Of a DNA stretch of 64,000 bases, positions 35,407-48,914 are shown piece by piece (the first letter of the stretch is position 1; every line of letters starts with the position of its first letter). The position numbers and the translations under genes were made by a program. The stretch covers positions 39,826,890 to 39,890,889 of the forward strand of contig NW_023998415.1 in the NCBI RefSeq assembly GCF_014805625.2, in the 5' to 3' direction. The notes under the pieces were generated by a model. That model worked only from the letters and a program-made list of their open reading frames with translations, was not told the DNA's origin and searched no databases. The stretch comes from Glossina fuscipes. Its lineage: Eukaryota; Arthropoda; Insecta; Diptera; Glossinidae.

Positions 35407-38228
35407 GAAACGCGTAGTTGTTCTGTATGCGTATTTGCTATATATGTATATATATAGCTTAAAGGTTGCAAAGAAGGTTCGCACTCTTTTGCTTCGCATA
35501 TTTTTAAATGAAATTTGAATCGATCTACGTGTAATTTACGCAATTATCTACATGTTCAGGCATAGTTTTATCCGCTAAGAAACCCTATGAAATAAATTGA
35601 TTCTAAAATAAGAGGCAATGCAAATAATGTAGCGATTGACGTAAAATGTGAATATGAAAAATAGTAAAAGGATATATCTCTTAATAGGTGTGATTAAGCT
35701 AATGAAAATATTCCATAAGTTTCGGGGAATTCGAGTATTGCCACTAAACGCTATTTTGCATCATACATTAGGCAGTGCGGCATATTGGCGCGCGCTTGGA
35801 AAGTAACATTTCAATCTGCTCTTCACGTTCAAACAATGCCGGATTTTCTCAATCGTATCAAACGTTTTATTAGCAAAAAAATTGAATAAAATTGCATAAA
35901 AAAAACCCTATATTCTGAAAAAGGCAAAAACGAAAGGTTTGAAAAAAAATTGTAATGTTTAGCATCAAGATGCTTTGCCGAGTCCAATACCATGGGGATG
36001 GTTCGCTCATTTCAGTTGTGGAAAATTCAATGTGAAAGATGTACTGCGCTCTAGACGCCTCATTGGTTTCGCTCTCTGCATAACGATATGAAGCTAAGTA
36101 GAAAAGTGTTCATCTTTATGTCCATATATTCTCAAACTTCTACAGTGATGATAGCATAATGGCATTATCACAAAAATGAAAACAGATCACAGATACTAAT
36201 TAACACGCTTTACGTGTATGAGTAAAATTCATTTCAAATAAGAGAAAAACATTTGTGTAAAGTAAATAAGAAGAAGAAGAAAAAATCTCTTAATACTTTT
36301 TTCCCCGAATCAATAGATGATGAGCATTGAAAAGTTCAGAGCAGGCATATTTTGCCTTTTCTCAAAGAAGACATGACATGATTTTTTAGAAAATTATTTA
36401 AAGAGACAACCAACTAACATATATATATATATATATATACTCTATCGTCCTGTATGTGAAGTGACAATTTAAATTTCTAATCAATTATCGGATATTGCAG
36501 AAAAGTTTCAAGAGGACTTGTCTGTCTCTCCTTAATTTCTGTCCGTATTGCATACATATATATATATATAGTCCTTTCCTATTCAAATCTAATTTACACG
36601 TAGTCGCAATTGTCTCATCCTTTTCATTTCATCAAGTTGTTTGACTACGTGTTGTGGTTTAAATTTCATTGAAAACTGTATACATTTGCTTAAGTACCTG
36701 AACTTCGTACAATATGGAATTTGCATGAAGCGTTCATAATAAATTTAACGAACAAAATCAATTTCCTGTAATAACTCTCCTTCCTAAATCTCATCTCCTA
36801 TTTTCAACTTAATTATAAGCATACGCAGATAGATATCGTCATGTGTTTACCTTACGTTATTAAGGGTTTTGCAATTGTATAGTCTAATGTTTAAAGGCAA
36901 AATTATTATGCAAAGATGTAGTAAATTCATAATGATGTTCGTAGATCAACAGTAGTTGCATGCGTGTAAACATCATTTCTAGTGTAATTAAAGTTTGAAT
37001 CGGTTTCATGTTGACAATGCCCCTGTCACATATATAACAATGCAATAATGATCGGTACCAGTTAGCAAAATGCCATATAATTCATTTTCATTTTCGTTGA
37101 CTTTCCTGATACGATGACGATGATGAAGAGGAGGATTTTCCCTAATGCTTTAACGTAACACGTATTTAGCTAATTTTTAATTTGTTTGTTTTTTCTATTC
37201 GAACTTCGGAACAGAAGTGAGTGTGAGTTGTATTCAAATCGAATTCAACATTTAAATGTTTATACATGATTGGTATGAAAAACTTTCAACTAATCTGCTT
37301 TCTTTCATAAATGTTTCATCTTCAAGTTAATAGAGTTTGGGAAAATCAAATACATTTTCTATGCTATATGCAATAATGCCAGGCTGCGAATGCCGTTAAT
37401 AACACAAGTTAATTTTAACAACAATAAAAACAATTGATAAAGTAGTATGTGTTGTAAATAGGTATGTAACTCTATTTATATATAATCTTCGACCTTTAGC
37501 AAAATGGTATAATAGCAATATAAGTAAAATAAATGAGAGAATGAAACCAATCAAATCAATTGATACTAAATTGTAACAATGAATGCACGTATGCATGAAT
37601 TAATAAGTGAATGAAGGAAGAAACATTTAAAGTTACTTTTATATAAACACTTGTGCGATAAATATACAATATAATCTATATGTTGTCGAATAATATATAA
37701 ATAAATAATAAATGATAGAGCATGAGCGGAGATATATATATATATGTGTGTGTGAGTGTGTGTATCTATAATATATAGAACTTTGATTGCATTTTCATGT
37801 TCCGTCATGTCGCAAATATATTGGATTTCTAGCATTCGCATCGATAAGTCGAGAAGTGATTTGCTTGTCCGTCAATCTGAAAAATTGAATTAACTGAAAC
37901 AGTAACAATTTGATTAGAAAAAAAGCACTTTGAGTAGCGTAGTGCAGGAGGAAGATATGTATGCTTACACGAATTATATCATTAAATTTAATTTTCATTA
38001 AGCCTTTATCATACTTCAAATCGGAGATTATATATTAAAAGTAGCTTTTACGAAAGTGCAAAATTTGCTTACTTTTTTTTTCACTGGGGCAGTTCAAGTA
38101 AACAAATCTCAGTTATACAGATGTAAAAATTATTTACAAAAAAAAACTCAATTGTTTGCTTAAATTTGCAACAATTGAATAACAGAGTTTTCCTATTAGT
38201 TAGTTAAAATGCTTTGATTAACTTTGGT

Positions 38229-38261
<33 letters not shown>

Positions 38262-39360
38262 CTAAATTTTTGTGTATATACAGCCGCACAGACTAATATT
38301 GTTTAAAAAGTAACATCATTTTGTCTAATCTACAATCTTTTGTAGTTTTTAAACAAGTTTTCAAAATTCTTTAAGGATATTGGCCAAAATCAAACAATAA
38401 GTTTGTAACAACAACAAGTGTACATTCTCTCTCTTTCATTTATTTGCCGTAAAAGTAAACCCTCAGAGAAGTTTAGAAAACTTTTTAATAGAACACTCAA
38501 AACGAGAAAAGGGAGAACAAAGAATTATTCCAAAAAAAAATACAATTTTTTTTTTTCTATTATTTGTTTTTGTGTTTATTTTTTTTTTTTTGTTTCTATT
38601 TGTTTATGTTAAAGAATTTGAAGTTCACCATCGCAAAGCGAAGGCATATTCACGTTGTTAAATTCATTTCTCGTATATATAACGATAAATCCCACAACGT
38701 ATATACAAAATGCGAATTGAATCAAAATCATCAATGCTCATAAATGTTCACTTAATTCATTTATCGCATGCGAAAAATTTCATTTAAAATGATTGATGAT
38801 CCTAACATAACCTCAACGTGCTATATAAATACAACTGTAATAATGTCCGCTTGAAAGTAAGTAATCGATTCAGAAACTTAAATAACTTATTCGTGTCAGA
38901 CGATTTAACTTAATTAATAATTTATTTTAATTTACTTCAATTTTTTTTTTTTCATTTTTAATTTACTTTAATTTACTTTTCATTTATTCCTTTTTCATAT
39001 ATTTGAAATATTGTATAAACTCCTGATTGTAAATACATCGTTTAAATGTAAAAAGTTTCAAGCTAACGACTTAAGTTTCCCAAAAAAAAATATCATCTCG
39101 AGTTTCTTGCGATGCCTTGTGAAATTCATGAAAATCTACGGGCTCAGCATCAACAATCAATAATGCTAAAGGTAAACTTTCAAGCAAACAGACAATGGTC
39201 GCTGATATCCAATATGCACATATGTGTAAAGAAATGCTTGCAGTTGACTTAACTAAAAAATACAGGTATATTGTCTGGCTATCTTACCAACTAGCTGATG
39301 GTTATATTGCATGAGTTTACAACAGGATTTCAATTTATTTTTTCTTCCACAATGCCTAAG
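35407..39360. other. No gene recognised
   Basis: Nearly 4 kb of A+T-rich DNA with short TA runs (36420-36439, 36556-36571, 37735-37745), a GA array (38228-38254) and T runs (38548-38556, 38580-38591, 38941-38952). Frames of 60-91 codons at 37396-38019 (-) and 38418-38612 (+) have no recognisable domain. Confidence 0.55.
38228..38254. repeat. (GA)n microsatellite
   Basis: About 13 GA units. Confidence 0.93.
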
Positions 39361-39372
39361 ATAAAGCATAAG

Positions 39373-39376
<4 letters not shown>

Positions 39377-39420
<44 letters not shown>
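39377..39420. repeat. (TA)n microsatellite
   Basis: About 22 TA units; the source of the Tyr-Ile repeats in both minus-strand frames there. Confidence 0.95.
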
Positions 39421-39424
<4 letters not shown>

Positions 39425-39654
39425 TGTGCGTGTATATATGTATGCATGTAGATGAAATCTACTAAAATGTTGATATTTTTTATGGAAAGTTACAGAGTCC
39501 TTAAGAGGAGTATTCTGTAGTTGAACGACTTGTGTGCTTTTTATATACACATTTCTGTTTACTTTACTCTTTTTAGTTTTTTGCAATATTTCGCAAATTC
39601 TTTTTTTTTTTTTTCTTAAGCCTAACAATTTGTAATAGCCCACATGTGTGTATT

Positions 39655-40087
39655 TATACCCTACACCACTTGTGGTACAGGATATATTAAGTTAGGGCGG
39701 ATGTATGTATGTATGCATGTATGTATGTGTGTATGTATGTATGCAGAAGAGTTGAAGATAAACCAACCTTTTATTATACCGACCGATTCGGAATTATTCA
39801 GATCTGAATTGATCTAAGCCTGTCTATCCTTCGTGTAACCGTCTGCTGTCATTAGTGTAATATTTCATGATGAAAATTATATGATAGTAGTGATACAGCG
39901 TAAGAAAATTAATTTTACCAAATTTGGATTGTCTCGGCCTATTTTCAGGATCCTATTCTAATAAGGATTTTCACGAAAATTGATCCTTTGGAGAGCAGAA
40001 AAGTCTACGTTTTCGTATGGGATGACGAAAATTAACCTATAAAAGTAATTTCATACAAAAACAGGAATTGTGGTGTAGGGTATTTAA
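39655..40087 (+). repeat. Dispersed repeat family 2 element with terminal inverted repeats
   Basis: Left end TTATACCCTACACCACTTGT; right end GTGGTGTAGGGTATTTAA. The outer ~14 bases (TACCCTACACCA against TGGTGTAGGGTA) are inverted copies. Inside the left end is a run of GTATGTATGCAT words (39702-39745), then TTTTATTATACCGACCGATT. It is about 430 bp, has no coding capacity, and its parts recur at 2507, 18067 and 18801. It is the most compact copy of the family in the window and the best one to define its ends. Confidence 0.7.
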
Positions 40088-43000
40088 TGGTCGGCCTTTC
40101 TCATCTATTATATTCTCACTTATTTTTTTTTTTTTTCTTTTTTTTTTTGCTTTTTAACGCAACATATAATTCAAAACATTTACTCTTCTTCTATGTTGTT
40201 CTACGGTTGTCTTACTCTTATACTTACACTTATTTACATGGACGTCTCTCTGCCTTCTACTCAGTCAAACAATGTCACAGCTTCCGGCATTTTATGCTTC
40301 TATGTCAAATACTTTGCTTTATATTAATTTTCATCTTATGGGTATACATATGCTTTTACACATGAAAATATGGAAAAGAAAGTGGAATATATTTTTCTTT
40401 TCCCTTTTCTATGAGAAAGAAAATATGCACTAAAGTGCACTCTATTATGTGCTGTTGCGTTTACGTCAAGGTTGGAAGTAAGAGAAGCTTATATTTTTTG
40501 AAATGATTGCCGGAAAAGATTTTCATACACATAGACAGGTAACTAGTAAGAGACTACTACTGCTCTCAAAGCAATGTTGATTCAATTTGATAAATATTCT
40601 TACCTAAGCAATGATATATATAAAATTGAAGCAATAAATAGATTAATTTCTGAGTGGTAGATAGTGTAGTACCATTATCTTTAAGCGAGATTCGCAAAAT
40701 CTAATCATTGAAGATTAGTTTAAGACTAACTAACATTAGCATTATTGACTCAATTTTATAGAATAGATTAGAATTATATAGCGTTCATATTGAGAAAGCA
40801 AAAAAAGTATTCGAACGAATATTTAAATAGCCTTGATATTCTTCTATTTTGTTGGTTAACGTTTAGCAACAATCGTATTAAGGACAACTGTCCCATTAGC
40901 GATTATGTAATCAGTATGTGTGTCAGTTTCTTGTCACAGCAATCGTCCCGGTCAGAGAAAGAATTCAGCGTACTTCATAACATTTACGTTTGCGCGCAGG
41001 GAGCATTCCGATTGTATGCGGGTTTGTGCTACTTTTTTGGGGGTCAAACTAAATCAATTCAAGATCTTCGACAAGTAATTTTAGATTCGTTTATGCGATG
41101 TGGTACCGAATTTTCCTGAATTTTATGAATCTAAAATTTGTAACATATTGAACTAGGAAAAATCAAAATTTCATGATGAAAAATGCCACAAAATTTGATC
41201 GAATGAGATTGAAATCGATTTAAGCAACGGAATCTCTTTAATTATTTAATCAATTTGCCGGCGCTAAGCGATTACGGATCTCGGAATGTTAAAAAATTTG
41301 ATTTTCATTCCTTGGACTTTTACTTTTCTCAGACCAAGTTGAAAAAAGGCCACTTTAAACGAGCCGGAAATTCACTTATGGTTAGAACACAAAATCTCAA
41401 GTGTAAGGCGATACCTTTTAGGATTATGAAGTTCAAAAGTCGATTTTACAAAATATACTGCACTCCTTTTATATGTTTTGCATTCCCTTTTCTTCTCTAC
41501 ATATGCACTTTATTTTACTTCTAGGAAAAATAAGTATGATACAGATAGGGAGTGGACTACGTAACTAAAAACCGTATAGAGGAAAGACTTTATTTTTTTC
41601 ACAGGCAGAGAAGCATCTCTCTCAACAACTGAGAGATAACAATATCAAAAGCGTAATGGAGTTTTATTCTTTCAGTAAATTATAGTTCTGCAAGGAAATT
41701 TCCATGCTTACAGGGCATGTTACTATTGTTGTATTGTTTCACGAATGAATTTCTCCCGGAAACATGATGGATATGAGCACTTTTTACAAGTACATAATAA
41801 TTATCGATAAAGCGTATGCATTACAGGCCCAATAAGGTATAATGCATGCAATCTTAAACAAATTAAGCGATCAAGCTAAGTTACTAATGTCCATCCGTCT
41901 GTCTGCTGTGAAGAATTGAGAGAAAAATCAAAAAAATATTTTTGTAGAATACAAATTTTACTCCTCAGCACACTCATCTCAACGAATGATGCAATCCGTC
42001 CAAAGTTCTCCTAATTTCCTCTCCTTCTCATGCCCAATTTTCAAGCAAATATATAGTCTTTCGTTATTTTTAGAATATCTGCCCCACTTTGTTTTAAATC
42101 AGCAAACCATCGACAAAATTGTTGCTTTTGTCAACAAAATCTTATTATAGTACTTTCCAAAGCCATTCTATGTTCAAAAAAATATCTTTTCCCTTTGAAA
42201 AGCACGTGAAATTTGATATTTTCGTTTACTTGGAATTTAAGAAACTCTGCTGTGCAGCTAAGACCACTCTAACTGATAAACAAGTGATCCGGGCGACATA
42301 ACATTTTGTAAGTTGCATGCAAAGATTTGCATTTTCTTAAAATAATATTAATTTTTTTCATTAAAGACAATATCTATGTGCTAGTCTTAGGACTTTTTGA
42401 CTGATATATTATTAGACAAAGAAAAGAAAACCCGCAAAAATGTCTATAATAGTCTTACAACCCTATCCATAGTAGACTATAAGTAACTATAAGTTACGTT
42501 TTATAATAGACAATGATGTAAATCGAATTACAAATGTTTATTCGATCCATATAAAAAATACATAATCCAAAGAAATGGGCGTAAGCGGGTTACGCTCCAT
42601 AAAAGGAATACCTTGAACTCATAAAATATATGTATCTAAGGTAGGTGCAAATATGTTGCAACATCTAAAAATATGAGTGAAATCCTGATTTACTGGCCGA
42701 CAAGTCCATGTATGATAAGGTACTGTGGGTGCTTTGAACTTCACTGGGTAGCAGAAGTAACAATTCGGCGGAAGCAATATTTTTAGTGGCAACAATTTTT
42801 TTTTTTTTTTATTATGAATGAATTCAAGAAATATACAAAAGCAGCAAAATTCGGTATTTTTCTAATCTTTTGATATTATTTCGTATTCGCAAGGTATAAG
42901 TAAAGAAAACCCAGTAAAAGCGTTAAATGGAAAAACTTTACTTTAGAATTTTGCCTTGTAATTATAAAGTTTATTTAAAACATTTAACGCAGTTCTACAA

Positions 43001-43150
43001 ACAACTAATCACATAATATGTATGTATGGCTATGCATGCTTGTCTTGCTATTTCAAAAGTATTCACTTTTTGAATAAACAAAATAATAACACCGGTACTA
43101 TACCGCTTAGCGCGAAAAATACTTCATTTTTCAATTTGAATGAAATTCAA
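40088..43150. other. No gene recognised
   Basis: Includes a 109-codon frame (40790-41119, +) and an 89-codon frame (41255-41524, +), neither with a recognisable motif. Codon and base composition look like the background. A CCATCCGTCTGTCTG word at about 41890 resembles the primer-like tracts of the dispersed repeats. T runs lie near 40124-40150 and 42798-42811. Confidence 0.5.
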
Positions 43151-43155
43151 TTAAA

Positions 43156-43435
43156 TTCATATAGAAGATGTAGGCATAGAGTAATAGCAGTAATTGAGGC
43201 AGTGGTTGTACTAGCATTAGCAGTAGAAGTGACAGCAGTATTAAAGACAGTGGCAGTAGTAGAAGTAATAAAAATTAATAGAAATTTTAAAAGTTGTAGA
43301 CGTATAGTAGCAAATGTAATGGAAGCAGTAGCAGTAGTGTGTTGGTAATTCTAATAGTAGTGGTAGAAAAGAGCAATAGTAATGGTGGCAATAGCAATAG
43401 CAGTAACTGTAGCAGTAATAGCACTGCAGTAAATT
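43156..43435 (+). repeat. Imperfect GCAGTA/GTAGTA-type minisatellite
   Basis: About 280 bp made of variants of AGCAGT, AGTAGT, AATAGC and GGCAGTAGTAGAAG with a 3/6-bp rhythm. Both strands stay open for part of it, giving Val/Ala-rich (+) and Tyr/Cys-rich (-) frames that should not be taken as genes. Confidence 0.75.
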
Positions 43436-45286
43436 CAACATTAAGATAGTTTGCCACTCAAACACATATATAATTTAAATGAACTTAATTCCCTTGACTG
43501 CATTTTGATAAGAACTTCAAGTAGACAAGTTTCGTAAGACAATTTTAAAGACAGTTTCGTTTCTTACTACAGGTGCAGGCGTGTATGTATGTATGTGTGC
43601 GTGTGTGTGTGGTGTGTGTGTGTGTGCGTATGCATTTATGTTGGAAGATAATTTTAGTTTCGTTGGTAAAGCGCTGAAAATAATGCAGCTTCTATATCCG
43701 TCTATATGTCTCTGTACAAACACGAGCAATAGGTTAAACAAGTTATAATAAAAAAATTTTTATTTAACATTTCACTGAATAAGCGGACTCGTAGAGAATA
43801 ACGTATAATTTATTAGCTAAACATTTATATATGCCATGAGAAAAACACCTCAAGGGATGATGGTTTTAAAGTCCAGCAGGGTTATAAATAGGTGCGCAGA
43901 TTAATAATAATAACGATTTTTAGTTTTTCTTTTTTCTTTTTTCTTTTGAAAGGAAACACAACCATTTCAGAGGTGTTGCGAAAAGTTGCCGACTAAATAT
44001 ATTTTGCACATTCTTCCCTCTTAATAGACTTTCGTTGGTTTCACATAAATTATTTCCTATTTTCCTTGTACTCTGTTGCATTTAGCTTTGCTCTTTTTGC
44101 AACTTTTGCCAGGCTCGCGGAAAATTCGAAACGCAACAAAATCGCTCCTTAGGCCGCTCATAACAAAAGTAATAATATTTAGGTTTTGTTCTTTTATTTC
44201 ACACCAGCAATCTTGTCATTAAGAATAATATGTAGCTTAGCGAAATTTGCATTAAATTATGTCTTCTGTGACGTCACTTTTTCTTTCTGCAAGAATTTCA
44301 GTTCATAATTGAAAGCTGACTTAAATCAAAACATCAGTTTCGAACCTTAGAATTTTTAAATGAAACGCAAAAGCTTTTAAAGCAATCAAGACTAATGCCA
44401 ATGCTCTTGTTCATATATATTAATAGTGATGAACTTATTGTACATATATACTCAAAATAATGCACTTGTACCATATAGAGGATATCAATACATGTACAAG
44501 ACCATCTCTTGCAAAAGCATAAACAAAACAGAACCTTCGGTATTAAGCGAAAGATCCCTTGACATGTAAGAATAGTGTATAACTTATTGCAGACAAAATG
44601 GAAACATTTTATGAAATACAATATGCAAGTAAAAATTTAATAAACCATAATTTTTATAAATAGATAAATATATTTACTCTCCCCGGGAGGTAGTTTATGA
44701 TACGAGGAAATATTTTTTATTCAAATATTATTCAAGAGTACAAATATTAAACTGAATATTGTTCAAATGGAGAGAAAGTAAAAAAATAAATAAAAATTCA
44801 AGTCACCCAAAATTTGTCTAAATTTATTTCATTTCCAAAAATATTTGTACTTTAGTAGTTTTACACAATCTAACTCATGATTTCGATTTCATGACAAAAT
44901 AAATATTTTTTTTATATTTCATTGAATTTTCTTAATTTGGTTTTTTCTTTTTTCATCATACTTCCGTCTCTCTTTTCATTACTGTTTGCACTCTCTCTAT
45001 GTAGTTTGAAATAGTAGCGAAGTAATAGAAATTATTCTTTTCTTATTTTTAAAGAAACATCTATTGCATCTCGTATTTTCTCAGGCAGTGATGCAGATAC
45101 AAGATTAGATTTTATTTAAGTATGTTGCGGATTGATAAAATCTTTTAAATAAAGGAAACTTTTTTCTCTTTTATATATAAAGAAGCCGTGAATAGCAGTG
45201 AAAATAAGTATGAATCAAATTCATTTCTAATTAGAAATATATTTTCTTTAACCGAGCCTGACTGCTGCTAAACTGCTCAGGCGTGT
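43436..45286. other. No gene recognised; GT array
   Basis: Contains a GT-rich microsatellite (about 43587-43627) and otherwise A+T-rich DNA. A 95-codon minus-strand frame at 44334-44621 has no recognisable domain. Confidence 0.5.
43587..43627. repeat. (GT)n microsatellite, interrupted
   Basis: GTGTGC and GTGTGTGTGGTGTGTG units on the + strand. Confidence 0.88.
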
Positions 45287-45990
45287 GATACATGATACAT
45301 GACACACGATATGTGATATATGATGTATGGTGTATGATGTATGATATACGATATATGATATATAATATAAGACCTGTTATATACGATATGTGATATATGA
45401 TGTATAATTTATAATATATAAAATAACGTATATGATATATGAAATATGAAATATATGATGTACAATATATAATATGAAGGCATGTGATATATAATATAAG
45501 ACGTGTGATACATGATATGCGATACATGATATATAATATATGTGATATATGATATGGGATGTATGATATAAGATATGTGATATATATGTATATAATATAT
45601 TATATTATATGTGATATATGATATGTGATACATGATTTATGATATGGGATTTATGATGTATGATATATAATATAAGGCATGTGACATGTAATATATGATA
45701 TATGATATGTGATATACGATATGTGATACATGATATACTATTTACAATACATGAAATATGATATGCTATATATAATATAGAACATGTGCTACATCACATA
45801 TGATACATGATATGTGATATAGAATATATGTGATATATGATATGTAATATATGATATATGGTGTATGATGTATGATATATGGTATAAAATATAAGACATA
45901 TGATACAAGGTATGTGATATATAATATAAGAAGTGTGATACATGATATGTGGTGTATGATATATGATATATTATATATGGCATATGTATA
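45287..45990 (+). repeat. Large ATG/ATA-rich minisatellite with higher-order modules
   Basis: About 700 bp built from 7-9 bp variants such as TGATATA, TGATATG and TGATACA. A longer module (GATATATAATATAAGACRTG followed by TGATACATGAT) recurs at about 45355, 45487, 45661, 45768, 45885 and 45918, so there is a second level of order. The + strand is strongly purine/T biased with few C. Minus-strand frames of 74-98 codons made of Tyr, Ile, His and Ser (45231-46037) are products of the array. Confidence 0.88.
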
Positions 45991-48404
45991 TAAAAGTATC
46001 CTATATTATATAATGTATATATATCTAACATATGCAAAATTCTATAAAAATTTTATAAAGGGCAAATGCAGTTTGAATTTCAATTTTTTTCCGTACGTTT
46101 TATGATGAAAATAGCATTAATAAGTTTCACTCTATCGTATACTTTTTATAGATATAAAAAGTTTTTGCAATTTGTAACTTTCCTGATAAAAAAAAATCTA
46201 CTTTCTGCGTGTATAATATATGATGGTAATTTACAATATTCCGAATGCTTGTTTAAAAGAATATCCAACATTCATAAGACATGACGAATCGAAAGTAACG
46301 CGACTAAAATATTTTAAAGAGGGCTCAGTAAGTTTTTTACACTTTTGAAGGCGTCCTTCCTTACCGGAAAACAAAACCAACACCCACAAACTCGTCTCGC
46401 GGAGCCCATAAAGTATAGGACCATGAAATAATTGTTTTTTTTTTTTTTCAATTTACGATAAGAACTACACGGTAAACGATATTAATATGAATTTTTATTT
46501 TATTTTAGATACTAGTTCCTGCCAGTTTTATTTAAAATTTACTTAATGCAAATGATCGCAAGCGGACTTCTGTAGCAATTCAATCCACTTTTTCTTCAAG
46601 TTTAAGGTCGACTTTCTGAGGTTCGTCTTATCATCCCGACACTTTACACGACTCGAAGATGACAACCGCCGACATCATTTTTCAACTGTCTCTAAGAAAT
46701 ATTTTAAATGAATGTATCTCTTACTGACTTTAAACAACAATTAATTGTCTCTCCTAAGATGAGCGCGATTTTAAAGATCAAATCGCTTTTGAGTTATCTT
46801 TACGTACCATAATTACAAAGGCTTATAGAAAGTGTTCCTATAGTTCGATGGTAAATATAAAATTTAAGCGAAAATCGTCAGATATTATTATCAATACCTT
46901 ATTAAAGCTTTAACAGACACCGATATGAAAGTTGGATACAAATTGTTCCCTATGGTCAAGCTAAAGGAATGTCTTCATTTTGTAAAATCTTTTACCTTTA
47001 TTGAAATTGTGAATGGACAAGTTTTTCCCTTAGAGATATATAAATTTCTTACTTAAGTATATTCGTGTAACGTGTTTTTTTTTTTTTTTCTTTTGTCCGT
47101 GTGTCCTGTTGTTAGCAACGCCATAAAACATGAGAAATGAAAAGTTTACTGCTTCATTGCTGGTTTTTTTTTTTTTTTTTACATTTTAACCCGTTACCGC
47201 TTAGCAGAAAATCGACTACAAAACTACCCAATGTTTTAGCCAAAGGATTTTCATCGTTTTGAATCGAGTGAAGCAATTTTCATTTATGTTGAGTGAAGGC
47301 AAAGATAGAGATGAAAGCTGCAGCGTGAAATATTTGTAAATTGTGCTAACTGAGCTAGTTTAAGATTCATTTTAAGCCATCTGCTTTAATTTAATAGAGT
47401 ATTTTTCCCATATCTATCTTAACGTAAGGTATATTAACTTTATCTGCATGACTTAAATGTGTCAAAGCACTCTTCTGAGAATGTAACTGTAAAGTATTCA
47501 AGTTTTTAATTTTTAAATTCACATGAGATTTTATTTTCAATCTCATGATACAATTTTAATGCATTAGTATCTCTAATATTCGAGAAAAGTTTAATACATT
47601 ATATGGAATGATGATGAAAAATCATGATCATAAATGGCAAAGAGTACAAGAATTCCATTTGAATTTAACTAACAAATCAAAAATAAATAAAGTACAACTG
47701 GATAATTTTATTTACATGACGACGACACATCTATCGACTCCTATCCTCATATGGTTATTTTTAGTTCATAACTTGATCAGGGCTTCAAGTGCATTATATT
47801 ATATTGGCCCTTTGCGAAGAGGGTATCAATGTATTCGACTTGATTTGAAAAAAAAAAAAACTTTTTTCTTTTTTTTTTTTTTTTGCTTTTGCCATGACCA
47901 ACGTTACAAAATTCTCCATAAAGGATGGTGAATATAATCCTTAAATCACTTTGAAAGAGAATTTCCTCTCCACCCAACAAAAAAAAAGGAGTAAAAACGA
48001 AATAAATAGAAGATAAAAGATATTAAAAATAAAGAAAACTAATTCTCTTTAATTTCATGTGAATTTAAGTAAAAGCATTTCGGAGAATTTTCTTCTCAAT
48101 AGATAGATATATTCTTAAATGAACGAAAGAATAATAATTTATTTAATCAATTTTTAAATATTTTAAATATGTTAACTAACTGTAATTGGACAATCCATAG
48201 CCTATATTACAATTCTAGCAATAAATGCAAATAAAATATATTTTCATCACGAGTTTAGGAATTATGCAAATTTTTCATAAATGTCAGAATACGCCTTAAG
48301 GTTACGAGAGGACATTCACATTCTTTTATTTATGTATGGATGAACTTTATTAAACCAAGTCTATGCCTGACTTTACATTTTGCCGTTATACGTGTAACTG
48401 CTAA
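45991..48404. other. No gene recognised
   Basis: T runs at 46436-46450, 47076-47089 and 47165-47180, and adjoining A and T runs at 47848-47884. A more balanced patch at 46560-46900 has no recognisable product. The 107-codon frame at 47608-47931 (+) ends in homopolymer sequence and is not credible as a gene. Confidence 0.5.
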
Positions 48405-48800
48405 TTGCAGTTGGATTTTGGGAAAATGTGAACCGAATGATTTCTACAGACCTCTTTTGAAGTAATTTTTACGATCATTTCTCGATTTCAGCAGAGGACG
48501 AAACAGATAGTAACTGGGGAGGAATGAGGACTGAGCTATACGCCAGATGCATCAAATCTATATGAAGATGTTATTAAGATGTTTTAATTCCTAACAAGCC
48601 CTTAAAGCCCTTATACTTGCTCTGGCATTGTCATAATGAAAGACGAAGCTTCTTCTATTGGTCAAGCCCTGGACACTTGATCTCATTTGCACGCTTTAAT
48701 CGCATTAACCGAACACGGATCAAAGATTGAAATCAATCGGCTGACCTGATTGTAGAAAATCAAACGTTATGCTACGTGGCATAGATAATCTTTCTACTCA
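48405..48800 (-). pseudogene. Second mariner transposase relic
   Basis: Read on the minus strand, from high to low coordinates: FDFLQSGQPIDFN (48726-48764) matching the mariner Y-E-L-L-x-x-G-x-x-x-(N/D) strand; RLMRLKRAN (about 48686-48712) in the helix that follows; then GLTNRRSFVFHYDNARAS, whose YDNAR at 48621-48635 holds the second catalytic Asp (48630-48632). A shifted frame gives HLAYSSVLIPPQLLSV (about 48500-48550), the remains of the HPPYSPDLAPSDYHLF block with the catalytic residue lost. A fainter C-terminal trace lies near 48410-48480. The N-terminal DNA-binding domain and first catalytic Asp were not found. Stops and frameshifts occur throughout. It is opposite in orientation to the relic at 22283-23210 and preserves a different part, so whether they are the same subfamily cannot be judged here. 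Confidence 0.83.
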
Positions 48801-48914
48801 CTATTGTGGTATATGACCCGCTTTTCACATTGCATACTATCAATCTCTTTAAAGGTCACCTGATTTCGTTATGGCAATCTTCTGCTCTTCCTTAATATAT
48901 TGAAAAATTACATC

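Noticed and set aside
40790..41119. 109-codon frame on +
   Set aside because: Looks more protein-like than most but has no recognisable motif, no splice context and background composition. It could be tested by transcript data.
45231..46037. Several minus-strand frames rich in Tyr, Ile, His and Ser
   Set aside because: Produced by the ATG/ATA minisatellite, not genes.
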